Shown here: piece by piece, positions 1 through 5,455 of the stretch
How the letters are laid out: the number at the start of each line of letters is the position of its first letter
How positions within the stretch are numbered: position 1 is the first letter of the stretch
NCBI GenBank assembly: GCA_013042035.1
Contig: JABDQX010000025.1
Coordinates: 1 to 5,455 of the forward strand
From: Gammaproteobacteria bacterium
GTDB lineage: Bacteria > Pseudomonadota > Gammaproteobacteria > HK1
Direction: 5' to 3'
DNA length: 5,455 nucleotides
The notes under the pieces: generated by a model
The model's input: only the letters and a program-made list of their open reading frames with translations
Databases searched by the model: none
Told to the model about the DNA's origin: nothing
Translations under genes and position numbers: made by a program

Positions 1-99
1 ATCATAGGCCAGACTCGCGCGTAATTCCTCGATCTCGAACAAGGCTTCATCCACAAGCGCGATAAACTCCGTTACATTTACAGGTTTTTCTCTTTCCAT
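1..99 (-). CDS. Unrecognised small protein, N-terminal 33 residues only (runs off the left edge)
   Basis: The reading frame opens with ATG at 99 and stays open to base 1. It begins MEREKPVNVTEFIALVDEAL and continues as a strongly acidic, hydrophobic-patterned stretch ending in LRASLAYD. Residues 9 to 30 look like one amphipathic helix; I see no signal peptide, membrane segment or catalytic motif. The next in-frame stop upstream is at 144 to 142 and no other ATG, GTG or TTG lies between, so the start is well constrained. A GGAG sits about 13 bases before the ATG, which is somewhat far for a Shine-Dalgarno site. It lies 63 bases after the prmB stop on the same strand and is probably co-transcribed with it. 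In many gammaproteobacteria aroC follows prmB; this start does not look like chorismate synthase. I do not recognise the family. Confidence 0.6.
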   Translation of the reverse strand, partial: MEREKPVNVTEFIALVDEALFEIEELRASLAYD

Positions 100-162
100 T
101 TTTAAGCCATTTCTCCAAGGTATTTTCCCAGGTGATTGTATTCAAGATGTTCGGGACCGGGA

Positions 163-1095
163 TTAATCGAAGTAATTGACCAGCTCCCTTGCGGAAATAA
201 GGAAGATATTCTCACCGCCCGAGGTCAGGGTAAGCCATGTTAGCGGTGCGTTGGGGAATTCTTTTTCCAGCGCGAGGCGGCTGGCGCCCACCTCGACAAC
301 CAGTATACCCTCTGGAGCCAGGAATCGGCCTGCCTCGCGAACAATAGTCCCGACATGGGCAAGACCGTCATCGCCGCTTGCAAGCCCAATCAACGGTTCA
401 TGGTGATATTCCGCGGGCATGGCGGCAATCTCGTCGGCATCCACATAGGGTGGATTGCTGACGATAAGATCATAGGGTCCCGAAGATACCAATGTCGCAT
501 CCAACCCGGCAAAAAGATCCGATTCGATGACATGCACCCGATCGTCGAGTCCATGGTCACGAATATTGTGGCGCGCAACTTCAAGGGCATCGGCGGAAAT
601 ATCCACGGCATCGACTTCCGATTCAGGAAACGCCAACGCCAATGCAATGGCGATGCAGCCACTACCGGTACCGATATCGAGGATACGCCCGGGACCTGCC
701 GGGTAGGCGTCTTGGTTCATCCAGGGCTCGAAGCCCTGTTCGATCCATTCGGCCATGGGCGAGCGGGGAATCAACACCCGTTCATCCACATAAAATTTAA
801 GGCCCGTAAACCACGCTTCACGGGTCAGATAAGCGGCGGGAATCCGTTCGGCCACACGCCGGGAGAACAGCGCGAGAATCGCATCATTCTCCTTTGCGGT
901 GAGCCTTCCCTGAAGCAGCTCTCCAGGGATATCCGGTGGCAGATGCAGCGCGTGACGGACCAATACCAGGGCCTCGTCCACGGCATTATCGGTACCGTGC
1001 CCAAAGAAAATACCCGCTTCGCTGAACCGGCTCGCGCCCCAACGAACCAAATCCCAGCCGGTGTTATTTTGAGGGGAGAAATCGGTTATGTTCAC
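163..1095 (-). CDS. prmB: Ribosomal protein L3 N5-glutamine methyltransferase PrmB
   Basis: This 310-residue protein matches PrmB (YfcB), which uses S-adenosylmethionine to methylate a glutamine of 50S protein L3 (Gln150 in E. coli) during ribosome assembly in the cytoplasm. The N-terminal helical substrate domain covers about residues 1 to 130 and contains the family blocks GHGTDN (32-37), RIPAAYLT (84-91) and FYVDERVLIPRSP (101-113). The class I methyltransferase fold follows, with SAM-binding motif I DIGTGSG (140-146), an acidic VDAVDIS strand (161-167) and the catalytic NPPY (214-217) typical of glutamine methyltransferases. PrmB-type blocks separate it from the release-factor enzyme PrmC. 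The length equals that of E. coli PrmB. The start is GTG at 1095, 61 bases after the upstream flavoprotein gene, with a GGAG about 14 bases before it. The stop is TAA at 165 to 163. All key motifs are intact. Confidence 0.95.
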   Translation of the reverse strand: MNITDFSPQNNTGWDLVRWGASRFSEAGIFFGHGTDNAVDEALVLVRHALHLPPDIPGELLQGRLTAKENDAILALFSRRVAERIPAAYLTREAWFTGLKFYVDERVLIPRSPMAEWIEQGFEPWMNQDAYPAGPGRILDIGTGSGCIAIALALAFPESEVDAVDISADALEVARHNIRDHGLDDRVHVIESDLFAGLDATLVSSGPYDLIVSNPPYVDADEIAAMPAEYHHEPLIGLASGDDGLAHVGTIVREAGRFLAPEGILVVEVGASRLALEKEFPNAPLTWLTLTSGGENIFLISARELVNYFD

Positions 1096-1156
1096 GATTA
1101 TCAGATGTACTCCAGATAAAACCTATCAATAACCTCTCGCAGCCCAATGCAAAGCG

Positions 1157-1825
1157 CTACACCTTTGCCTTCCAAGGGCCAGGAGGCGTTGGCGGACAAC
1201 AATCCATCGTCATACGGGGACAGGGTTCGGGTTGTCCCCAGCGACTCTGTAGCGGTAGTACTCCGGCCCATACCGGCCAATCGTAATCTTGTTCATCATC
1301 TACGGGAGGCGCCGCGCGCACCTTGGCCGAACCTTCATCAATTGGCATAAACATGACGCCGGTGGCCTTCAACTCTTTTTCATTCATGGGACGCAGCCGG
1401 TCCCAGCGATCAGGCGCAATATGTTCGATAAAGCGTTCCAACTGGCGTGCTTTTTCACCCGGATCCGTGACTCGCTCAGGTTTTCCGAACAGCATCACCG
1501 AACGATAATTAACCGAATGATTGAACGCGGATCTGGCCAGAACCAGTCCATCCAGAAGCGTCAGGGTCAGGCAGACGTCTTGCCCATCCACACCGACGGT
1601 CATGCGCCCATTAGAGGCACCGTGCCAATATATACGGTCCCCATCACGCCAGTGGGAGGTGGGCAACACGAAGGGACGCCCATCTACCACGATGCCCAGA
1701 TACGCCACCAGTGCCTCATCGATAATGCTGTACACCAATTTCCGGTCATAGCTGGCACGTAGGCGGCCACGCCTGACACGTGACTGTTCAGTGATCTTTA
1801 GCTGACCGGAGGGGGGCTGATTCAT
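1157..1825 (-). CDS. Pyridoxamine 5'-phosphate oxidase-like flavin-binding protein (NimA/Pyridox_ox_2 type)
   Basis: The 222-residue product belongs to the FMN-binding split-barrel superfamily, in the branch annotated as pyridoxamine 5'-phosphate oxidase-related or nitroimidazole-resistance-like. Recognisable blocks are LVYSIIDEALVAYLG (30-44), PFVLPTSHWRDGDRIYWHGA (51-70), VCLTLTLLDGLVLARSAFNH (84-103), NYRSVMLFG (106-114), and the near-C-terminal SAKVRAAPPVDDEQDY (166-181) and PVWAGVLPL (184-192). Family members are small cytoplasmic flavoproteins; the true substrate is usually unknown, and this is not PdxH itself. The frame stays open upstream into htpG as far as 1969, but those 48 extra residues look unlike the family. 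The ATG at 1825, giving MNQPPSG, fits family starts. No Shine-Dalgarno site precedes it; a strong hairpin ends 15 bases upstream. The tail after about residue 203 is rich in Pro and Cys and looks atypical, so a frameshift near base 1205 is possible. Confidence 0.85.
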   Translation of the reverse strand: MNQPPSGQLKITEQSRVRRGRLRASYDRKLVYSIIDEALVAYLGIVVDGRPFVLPTSHWRDGDRIYWHGASNGRMTVGVDGQDVCLTLTLLDGLVLARSAFNHSVNYRSVMLFGKPERVTDPGEKARQLERFIEHIAPDRWDRLRPMNEKELKATGVMFMPIDEGSAKVRAAPPVDDEQDYDWPVWAGVLPLQSRWGQPEPCPRMTMDCCPPTPPGPWKAKV

Positions 1826-1840
1826 ATGAAGAACAATTTT

Positions 1841-1865
1841 TATCGCCCCGCGAAGCGGGGCGATA
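1841..1865 (-). other. Perfect GC-rich hairpin (11-bp stem, 3-base loop) between htpG and the flavoprotein gene
   Basis: The arms 1841-1851 and 1855-1865 are exact reverse complements around the loop at 1852-1854. Read on the minus strand it forms a CGCCCCGC/GCGGGGCG core with a UUC loop. It is followed by AAAATTGTTC rather than a run of T, so it does not fit a classical Rho-independent terminator for htpG; the plus-strand flank is not T-rich either. It may be an mRNA-stabilising 3' structure, an attenuator before the next gene, or part of an interspersed repeat. The perfect stem is directly visible; the role is inference. Confidence 0.75.
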
Positions 1866-1887
1866 TGATTTTGCGGCGCAAAATCAT
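1865..1887 (-). other. Second perfect hairpin (10-bp stem, 3-base loop) containing the htpG stop codon
   Basis: The arms 1865-1874 and 1878-1887 are exact reverse complements (ATGATTTTGC on the plus strand) around a 3-base loop at 1875-1877. It abuts, and by one base overlaps, the GC-rich hairpin to its left. The htpG stop TGA at 1886-1884 lies inside its first arm on the transcript, so a ribosome ending htpG would keep this stem open. The T-run lies inside the stem and not after it, so it is not a standard terminator. Confidence 0.7.
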
Positions 1888-3815
1888 GACGCCACAAGCA
1901 TCTCGTTGATCCGCCGCACGAAGGCCGCAGGGTCCTCCGGTTGACCACCCTCGGCCAACATGGCCTCATCGAACAGGATCCTCGACCAATCGGAGAACCG
2001 CGACTCGACGGTTTCCTGGCCCATCTTTTGCAAAATGGGATGCTCCGGATTGACCTCCATGGTGGGACGCATTGTCGGCACGACCTGACCGGTGGATTTC
2101 AGCAACTGCTCCATGTGCCTGCCCATGCTGTGCTCATCCGCCACGAGACAGGCGGGAGATGTGGTCAGACGATTAGTGGTGCGAACCTCCTTGACCTTCT
2201 CACCCAGGGCATCCTTGATACGCGTTAAAAGGTCCTTGTGTTCATCATCGGCCTTCTTGGCGTCTTCTTTTTCTTCCTCACCCTCAAGCTTACCGAGATC
2301 CAATGCGCCCTTGGCGACAGATCGCAGCGGTTTCTTGTCATAGTCCATGAGGTGGGTGATGACCCAATCATCGATCTCATCAGTTAGCAGCAGAACCTCT
2401 ACTTCCTTTTTACGGAAGATTTCCAGATGAGGGCTGCTCTTGGCCAGAGCGAGTTTGTTGGCGGTAACGTAATAGATGGCCTCCTGGCCCTCTTTCATCC
2501 GACTGATGTAGTCATCGAAAGATACGGTTTTCTCACCCGAATCGGCATGGGTCGACCAGAATCGAAGCAGTTTGGCAATGGTTTCGCGATTCTTATGATC
2601 CTCAATGATCCCCTCCTTGAGGGTGCCTCCGAACTCCTTCCAGAATTTCGCATAATTCTCCGGTTCGTTTTTCGCCATATCCTCCAACAAACCCAAAACC
2701 TTTTTGACCGCGCCATTGCGTATGGATTCGACCTGTTTGTTTTGCTGCAATATCTCGCGCGAGATATTGAGGGGCAAATCACTGGAATCGATGACGCCCC
2801 GCACGAAACGCAGATAAGTCGGCATCAGATCCTGAGCATCGTCCATGATAAACACCCGCCGCACATAGAGTTTTATTCCATGGCGGTTTTGACGATCCCA
2901 CAGATCAAAGGGGGCGCGGGAGGGGACGAACAGCAGGACGGTATATTCGAAAGTGCCCTCCACATGGCTGTGAAGTCTGGCCAGTGGCGGCTCGAAATCG
3001 TGGGCGACGTGCTTATAGAATTCGTTGTACTCCTCGTCCGTCAACTCACCACGGGATCGCATCCAAAGGGCCGTAGTGGAATTGATGACTTCATCTTCCG
3101 GAACGATCTCCTGCTCCTGTTCCGGCTCCTCACCTTCCTCTTCTGCCCCTATCATTTTGGGCGCGGCTTCCTTTTGCATGGAAATGGGAAATGAGATGTG
3201 ATCGGAATACTTACTCAGAATACCCCGGAGGCGAGAGCCCTCCAAAAATTCATCCTCGTCCGAGCGCAGGTGCAACACGACATCGGTGCCGCGAGAGAAC
3301 TTCTCCACATTGGCAACGTTATATTCACCCTCGCCAACCGAATCCCAGCGCACGGCCTCTTCGGGTTTCAGACCGGCTCGGCGTGTGATGACGGTAACGC
3401 GGTCGGCCACGATGAAACTTGAATAAAAACCAACGCCGAACTGACCAATCAGTTTGGAGTCCTTGGCCTGATCTCCGGTCAAAGAGTCGAAAAACTGGCG
3501 GGTACCGGATTTTGCAATGGTTCCCAGTTGATCGATGACCTCCGAACGACTCATGCCAATCCCGTTATCACTAACCGTGACGGTTCTGGCGGTCTTGTCG
3601 AAGCGAATCTTTATCCCAAGCTCGGTGTCTTTATCGTATAGCTCTTCATTGGAGAGGGCCTCGAACCTGAGCTTGTCCATGGCATCGGAAGCATTGGAAA
3701 CCAACTCGCGAAGAAAAATCTCTTTATTGCTGTATAAAGAGTGGATCATGAGATCCAGCAATTGGCGGACTTCCGCTTCAAATCCCAGGGTTTCCTTTTG
3801 CGCATGTACGGTCAT
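1884..3815 (-). CDS. htpG: Molecular chaperone HtpG (bacterial Hsp90)
   Basis: This 643-residue protein is a complete Hsp90, an ATP-dependent homodimeric cytoplasmic chaperone that remodels client proteins with the DnaK system. The N-terminal GHKL ATPase domain (about 1-215) shows the catalytic Glu37 in LRELVSNASDA (35-45), DNGIGM (83-88) and the lid-proximal GQFGVGF (124-130). An acidic stretch rich in Glu (224-242) joins it to the middle domain, which contains LNISREILQQNK (349-360) with the conserved Arg353 that contacts ATP. A charged Glu/Lys segment (511-527) precedes the C-terminal dimerisation domain, which includes SPACLVADEHSMGRHMEQLL (553-572). It is slightly longer than E. coli HtpG (624 residues), mostly through the charged linkers. 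The ATG at 3815 has GAGGA about 12 bases upstream. The stop TGA (1886-1884) lies inside the arm of a hairpin. Heat-shock control is usual for the family, but a convincing sigma-32 promoter is not visible. Confidence 0.98.
   Translation of the reverse strand: MTVHAQKETLGFEAEVRQLLDLMIHSLYSNKEIFLRELVSNASDAMDKLRFEALSNEELYDKDTELGIKIRFDKTARTVTVSDNGIGMSRSEVIDQLGTIAKSGTRQFFDSLTGDQAKDSKLIGQFGVGFYSSFIVADRVTVITRRAGLKPEEAVRWDSVGEGEYNVANVEKFSRGTDVVLHLRSDEDEFLEGSRLRGILSKYSDHISFPISMQKEAAPKMIGAEEEGEEPEQEQEIVPEDEVINSTTALWMRSRGELTDEEYNEFYKHVAHDFEPPLARLHSHVEGTFEYTVLLFVPSRAPFDLWDRQNRHGIKLYVRRVFIMDDAQDLMPTYLRFVRGVIDSSDLPLNISREILQQNKQVESIRNGAVKKVLGLLEDMAKNEPENYAKFWKEFGGTLKEGIIEDHKNRETIAKLLRFWSTHADSGEKTVSFDDYISRMKEGQEAIYYVTANKLALAKSSPHLEIFRKKEVEVLLLTDEIDDWVITHLMDYDKKPLRSVAKGALDLGKLEGEEEKEDAKKADDEHKDLLTRIKDALGEKVKEVRTTNRLTTSPACLVADEHSMGRHMEQLLKSTGQVVPTMRPTMEVNPEHPILQKMGQETVESRFSDWSRILFDEAMLAEGGQPEDPAAFVRRINEMLVAS
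2748..2769. repeat. 22-base perfect palindrome inside htpG
   Basis: The half-site CAATATCTCGC (2748-2758) is followed directly by its exact reverse complement (2759-2769) with no spacer. In htpG these bases encode the conserved NISREIL block around the ATP-contacting Arg353. Protein conservation may explain much of the symmetry, but the perfection also depends on codon choice. Confidence 0.8.
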
Positions 3816-3828
3816 GGTGTTTTCTTAT

Positions 3829-3832
3829 CCTC
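3829..3832 (-). promoter_or_regulatory. Probable ribosome binding site of htpG
   Basis: On the minus strand GAGG (followed by AT) lies 13 bases before the htpG ATG at 3815. This is slightly longer than the usual spacing, but it is the only purine-rich Shine-Dalgarno-like stretch near the start. Confidence 0.5.
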
Positions 3833-3836
3833 TTGA

Positions 3837-3906
3837 TTCAAGTGTCATAAAGACTTGGTTAGTCGGCGTTGAGGCGCGGCCTGAGTTGCGGCCTGAGTTC
3901 AAGTGT
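3837..3906. repeat. Spaced direct repeat TTCAAGTGT upstream of htpG
   Basis: TTCAAGTGT is found at 3837-3845 and 3898-3906. On the minus strand each copy reads ACACTTGAA and so contains CTTGAA, which matches the -35 element of the heat-shock sigma factor. No matching CCCCAT-like -10 element is seen at 13-17 bases from the distal copy, and the proximal copy is only about 21 bases from the htpG ATG, so neither is called a promoter. Confidence 0.5.
3876..3899. repeat. Perfect 12-base tandem repeat (two copies) in the htpG-hsdM intergenic region
   Basis: GCGGCCTGAGTT occurs at 3876-3887 and again at 3888-3899 with no mismatch. It lies between the two divergent starts, nearer htpG. A recent slippage duplication is the simplest reading; a paired regulator-binding site is possible. 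Confidence 0.8.
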
Positions 3907-3923
3907 AACCCAGAATAGCGCGT

Positions 3924-3953
3924 TTCATACCGTCGGATGTAATGTAAAATCAA
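3924..3953 (-). promoter_or_regulatory. Weak sigma-70-like promoter candidate for htpG
   Basis: On the minus strand TTGATT (3953-3948) and TATGAA (3929-3924) are separated by 18 bases and each match four of six consensus positions. This would give a 5' leader of about 100 bases that includes the 12-base tandem repeat. The match is modest and chance is not excluded. Confidence 0.3.
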
Positions 3954-3956
3954 AAA

Positions 3957-3973
3957 CAGCTTCGTGTAAGCTG
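3957..3973 (-). terminator. Small hairpin followed by a T-run, possible minus-strand terminator upstream of htpG
   Basis: The arms CAGCTT (3957-3962) and AAGCTG (3968-3973) enclose a 5-base loop. On the minus strand the stem is followed at once by TTTTTGATTTT, the layout of an intrinsic terminator, but with only 6 pairs and 3 G-C pairs. It would stop transcription entering the htpG region from the hsdM side, and could be left over from a former upstream neighbour of htpG. It overlaps the region where the hsdM promoter must lie. Confidence 0.35.
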
Positions 3974-3988
3974 ACTGCGTTTTATATT
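3961..3988 (+). promoter_or_regulatory. Weak promoter candidate for hsdM
   Basis: TATATT at 3983-3988 matches five of six -10 positions, with only a poor -35 (TTCGTG, 3961-3966) at a 16-base spacing. Transcription would begin near 3995, giving a leader of roughly 20 bases before the ATG at 4013. It is the best -10-like sequence in front of hsdM, but the evidence is thin. Confidence 0.25.
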
Positions 3989-4012
3989 TCCTATTTGACG
4001 GAAAAATCATTC

Positions 4013-5455
4013 ATGTTCGAACAGGCCTTCAAAAACATTGACGATGTCCTCTGGAAAGAGGCCGGATGCACGACTGAGCTCGATTACACGGAGCAGACAT
4101 CCTGGCTTTTGTTCCTGAAATACCTGGACGGATTGGAACAGGATCGGGCTCTCGAAGCGGCGCTGGAGGGCAAAAGTTACGCCCACATCCTGGATACGCC
4201 CTATCGTTGGGAAAGCTGGGCGGCCCCAAAGGACAAAAACGAAAAGCTTGATCACAACAAAGCGATGACCGGCGATGATCTGCGCGACTTCGTCAATCAG
4301 AGGTTATTTCCCTACCTGCACGGCTTCAAGCTCAAGGCCAGCGGACCCAATACCATCGAATACAAGATTGGGGAGATCTTCGGCGAAATCAAGAACAAAA
4401 TCTCCAGCGGCTACAATCTGCGCGAGATCATCGAACACGCCGACCAACTGCGGTTTCGCTCGCAGCAGGAAAAACACGCGCTTTCCCACCTGTACGAGGC
4501 CAAGATCAAGAACATGGGCAACGCCGGTCGCAATGGCGGCGAATACTACACGCCACGCCCCCTGATCCGCGCCATGGTCCGGGTGACAAATCCGAAAATC
4601 GGCGAACGGATTTACGATGGGGCCTGCGGTTCCGCCGGTTTCCTGTGCGAGTCGTTCGATTTCCTTCGACGGGGCTCAGGCGCCGGTCTAACCACCAATG
4701 ACCTGAAAACATTGCAGGCTCGCACCTTCTACGGCAAGGAAAAAAAATCCCTGGCCTACGTCATCGCCATCATGAACATGATCCTGCATGGCATTGAAGC
4801 GCCCAATATTATTCACACCAATACCCTCACCGAGAATCTGGCCGACATCCAGGAAAAAGATCGTTACGACGTGATCCTGGCCAATCCACCCTTCGGCGGC
4901 AAGGAGCGCAAGGAAGTCCAGCAGAATTTCCCGATCCGCACTGGCGAGACGGCGTTCCTGTTCCTTCAGCACTTCATCAGAATGCTCAAAGCCGGTGGCC
5001 GGGGCGGCGTGGTCATCAAAAATACTTTTCTGTCCAACACCGACAACGCCTCCGTCAGTCTGCGCAAACGCTTGCTGGAGGGCTGCAACCTGCACACGGT
5101 GCTCGATTGCCCCGGCGGTACATTCCAGGGGGCGGGCGTAAAAACCGTGGTGCTCTTTTTCGAAAAGGGCGCGCCGACCCGAAACATCTGGTTCTACCAG
5201 CTCGATCCCGGAAGAAGCCTTGGCAAAACCCACCCGCTAAACGACGACGATCTGGCCGAATTCGTGGAGCTGCAAAAAACCTTTGCCGACTCACCCAAAT
5301 CGTGGCGCGTGGGTATCGGGGATATCGACTCGACAACGTTCGACCTGGCCGTGAAAAATCCCAACGGCGGCGAGGAGATCGTGCATCGCAGCCCCCAGGC
5401 GATCATGGATGAAATCGCCGCGTTGGATATTGAGAGCACGGCGGTTTTGAAAAAG
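4013..5455 (+). CDS. hsdM: Type I restriction-modification system, DNA methyltransferase subunit HsdM (3' end beyond window)
   Basis: From ATG 4013 the frame stays open for 481 codons to the window end, beginning MFEQAFKNIDDVLWKEAG. HsdM methylates adenine N6 in the sequence set by HsdS; an M2S complex modifies and R2M2S restricts. The HsdM N-terminal helical domain covers about residues 5-150. The N6-adenine methyltransferase domain follows, with NGGEYYTPRPL (174-184), SAM-binding motif I YDGACGSAGF (201-210), the YGKEKKS segment (240-246) with acidic Glu243, and catalytic motif IV NPPF (291-294). The blocks GETAFLFLQHFIRML (311-325) and DCPGGTFQGAGVKTVVLFFEKG (365-386) are also family-typical. 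Motif I has Gly203 where many HsdMs have Pro. The family usually ends around 490-520 residues, so little is missing. The Shine-Dalgarno site is weak (GACGGA about 13 bases upstream). It is divergent from htpG; hsdS and hsdR should follow on the right. Confidence 0.95.
   Translation, partial: MFEQAFKNIDDVLWKEAGCTTELDYTEQTSWLLFLKYLDGLEQDRALEAALEGKSYAHILDTPYRWESWAAPKDKNEKLDHNKAMTGDDLRDFVNQRLFPYLHGFKLKASGPNTIEYKIGEIFGEIKNKISSGYNLREIIEHADQLRFRSQQEKHALSHLYEAKIKNMGNAGRNGGEYYTPRPLIRAMVRVTNPKIGERIYDGACGSAGFLCESFDFLRRGSGAGLTTNDLKTLQARTFYGKEKKSLAYVIAIMNMILHGIEAPNIIHTNTLTENLADIQEKDRYDVILANPPFGGKERKEVQQNFPIRTGETAFLFLQHFIRMLKAGGRGGVVIKNTFLSNTDNASVSLRKRLLEGCNLHTVLDCPGGTFQGAGVKTVVLFFEKGAPTRNIWFYQLDPGRSLGKTHPLNDDDLAEFVELQKTFADSPKSWRVGIGDIDSTTFDLAVKNPNGGEEIVHRSPQAIMDEIAALDIESTAVLKK

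Noticed and set aside
355..1119. Plus-strand 254-codon open frame opposite prmB
   Set aside because: It is a shadow of prmB: the minus strand has all PrmB motifs, and the plus-strand translation shows no family features.
1096..1156. Separate promoter in front of prmB
   Set aside because: Only weak -10-like sequences are present; the short same-strand gap fits co-transcription equally well.
1826..1969. Upstream extension of the flavoprotein into the end of htpG
   Set aside because: The added residues are an out-of-frame reading of htpG and the hairpins, and the ATG at 1825 matches typical family starts.
2427..3194. Plus-strand 255-codon open frame opposite htpG
   Set aside because: It is fully antisense to the conserved Hsp90 middle domain, has no recognisable motif, and such long antisense frames are common in GC-rich coding DNA.
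3883..3903. Sigma-32 heat-shock promoter for htpG
   Set aside because: CTTGAA is present, but no CCCCAT-like -10 element lies at the needed distance on the minus strand.
4688..5233. Minus-strand 181-codon open frame opposite hsdM
   Set aside because: It overlaps the catalytic region of hsdM, whose plus-strand translation is clearly conserved; the antisense protein is not recognisable.

Overview
The window is ordinary bacterial chromosome with about 54% GC by eye. It most likely comes from a gammaproteobacterium: it carries a full-length prmB, a gene known mainly from gamma- and betaproteobacteria, and a bacterial-type htpG. Nothing in it is clearly plasmid- or phage-like. I found no tRNA, rRNA, CRISPR array or insertion sequence, and I do not see a new biological system.

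Layout: four genes lie on the minus strand and read right to left, htpG (Hsp90 chaperone, 3815 to 1884), a flavin-binding pyridoxamine-5'-phosphate-oxidase-like protein (1825 to 1157), prmB (ribosomal protein L3 glutamine methyltransferase, 1095 to 163), and the first 33 codons of an unrecognised small acidic protein (99 to 1, cut by the window edge). The gaps between them are about 60 bases, so a shared transcript is possible. The gap after htpG is almost filled by two back-to-back perfect hairpins, one of which contains the htpG stop codon.

On the plus strand, divergent from htpG across a 197-base intergenic region, starts hsdM, the DNA methyltransferase subunit of a type I restriction-modification system (4013 to the window end, 481 codons without a stop). 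Its partners hsdS and hsdR would be expected beyond the right edge. The divergent region holds a 12-base perfect tandem repeat, a repeated TTCAAGTGT, a small hairpin with a T-run on the minus strand, and weak promoter candidates in both directions.

The minus-strand genes are housekeeping in character (protein folding, ribosome modification, a probable flavoenzyme). The right end is the edge of a defence module, so the htpG-hsdM gap is the likely boundary between conserved and accessory DNA. The most useful points to check are the tandem hairpins, the start and the C-terminal frame of the flavoprotein, a possible extra reading frame after prmB, and the genes beyond hsdM.
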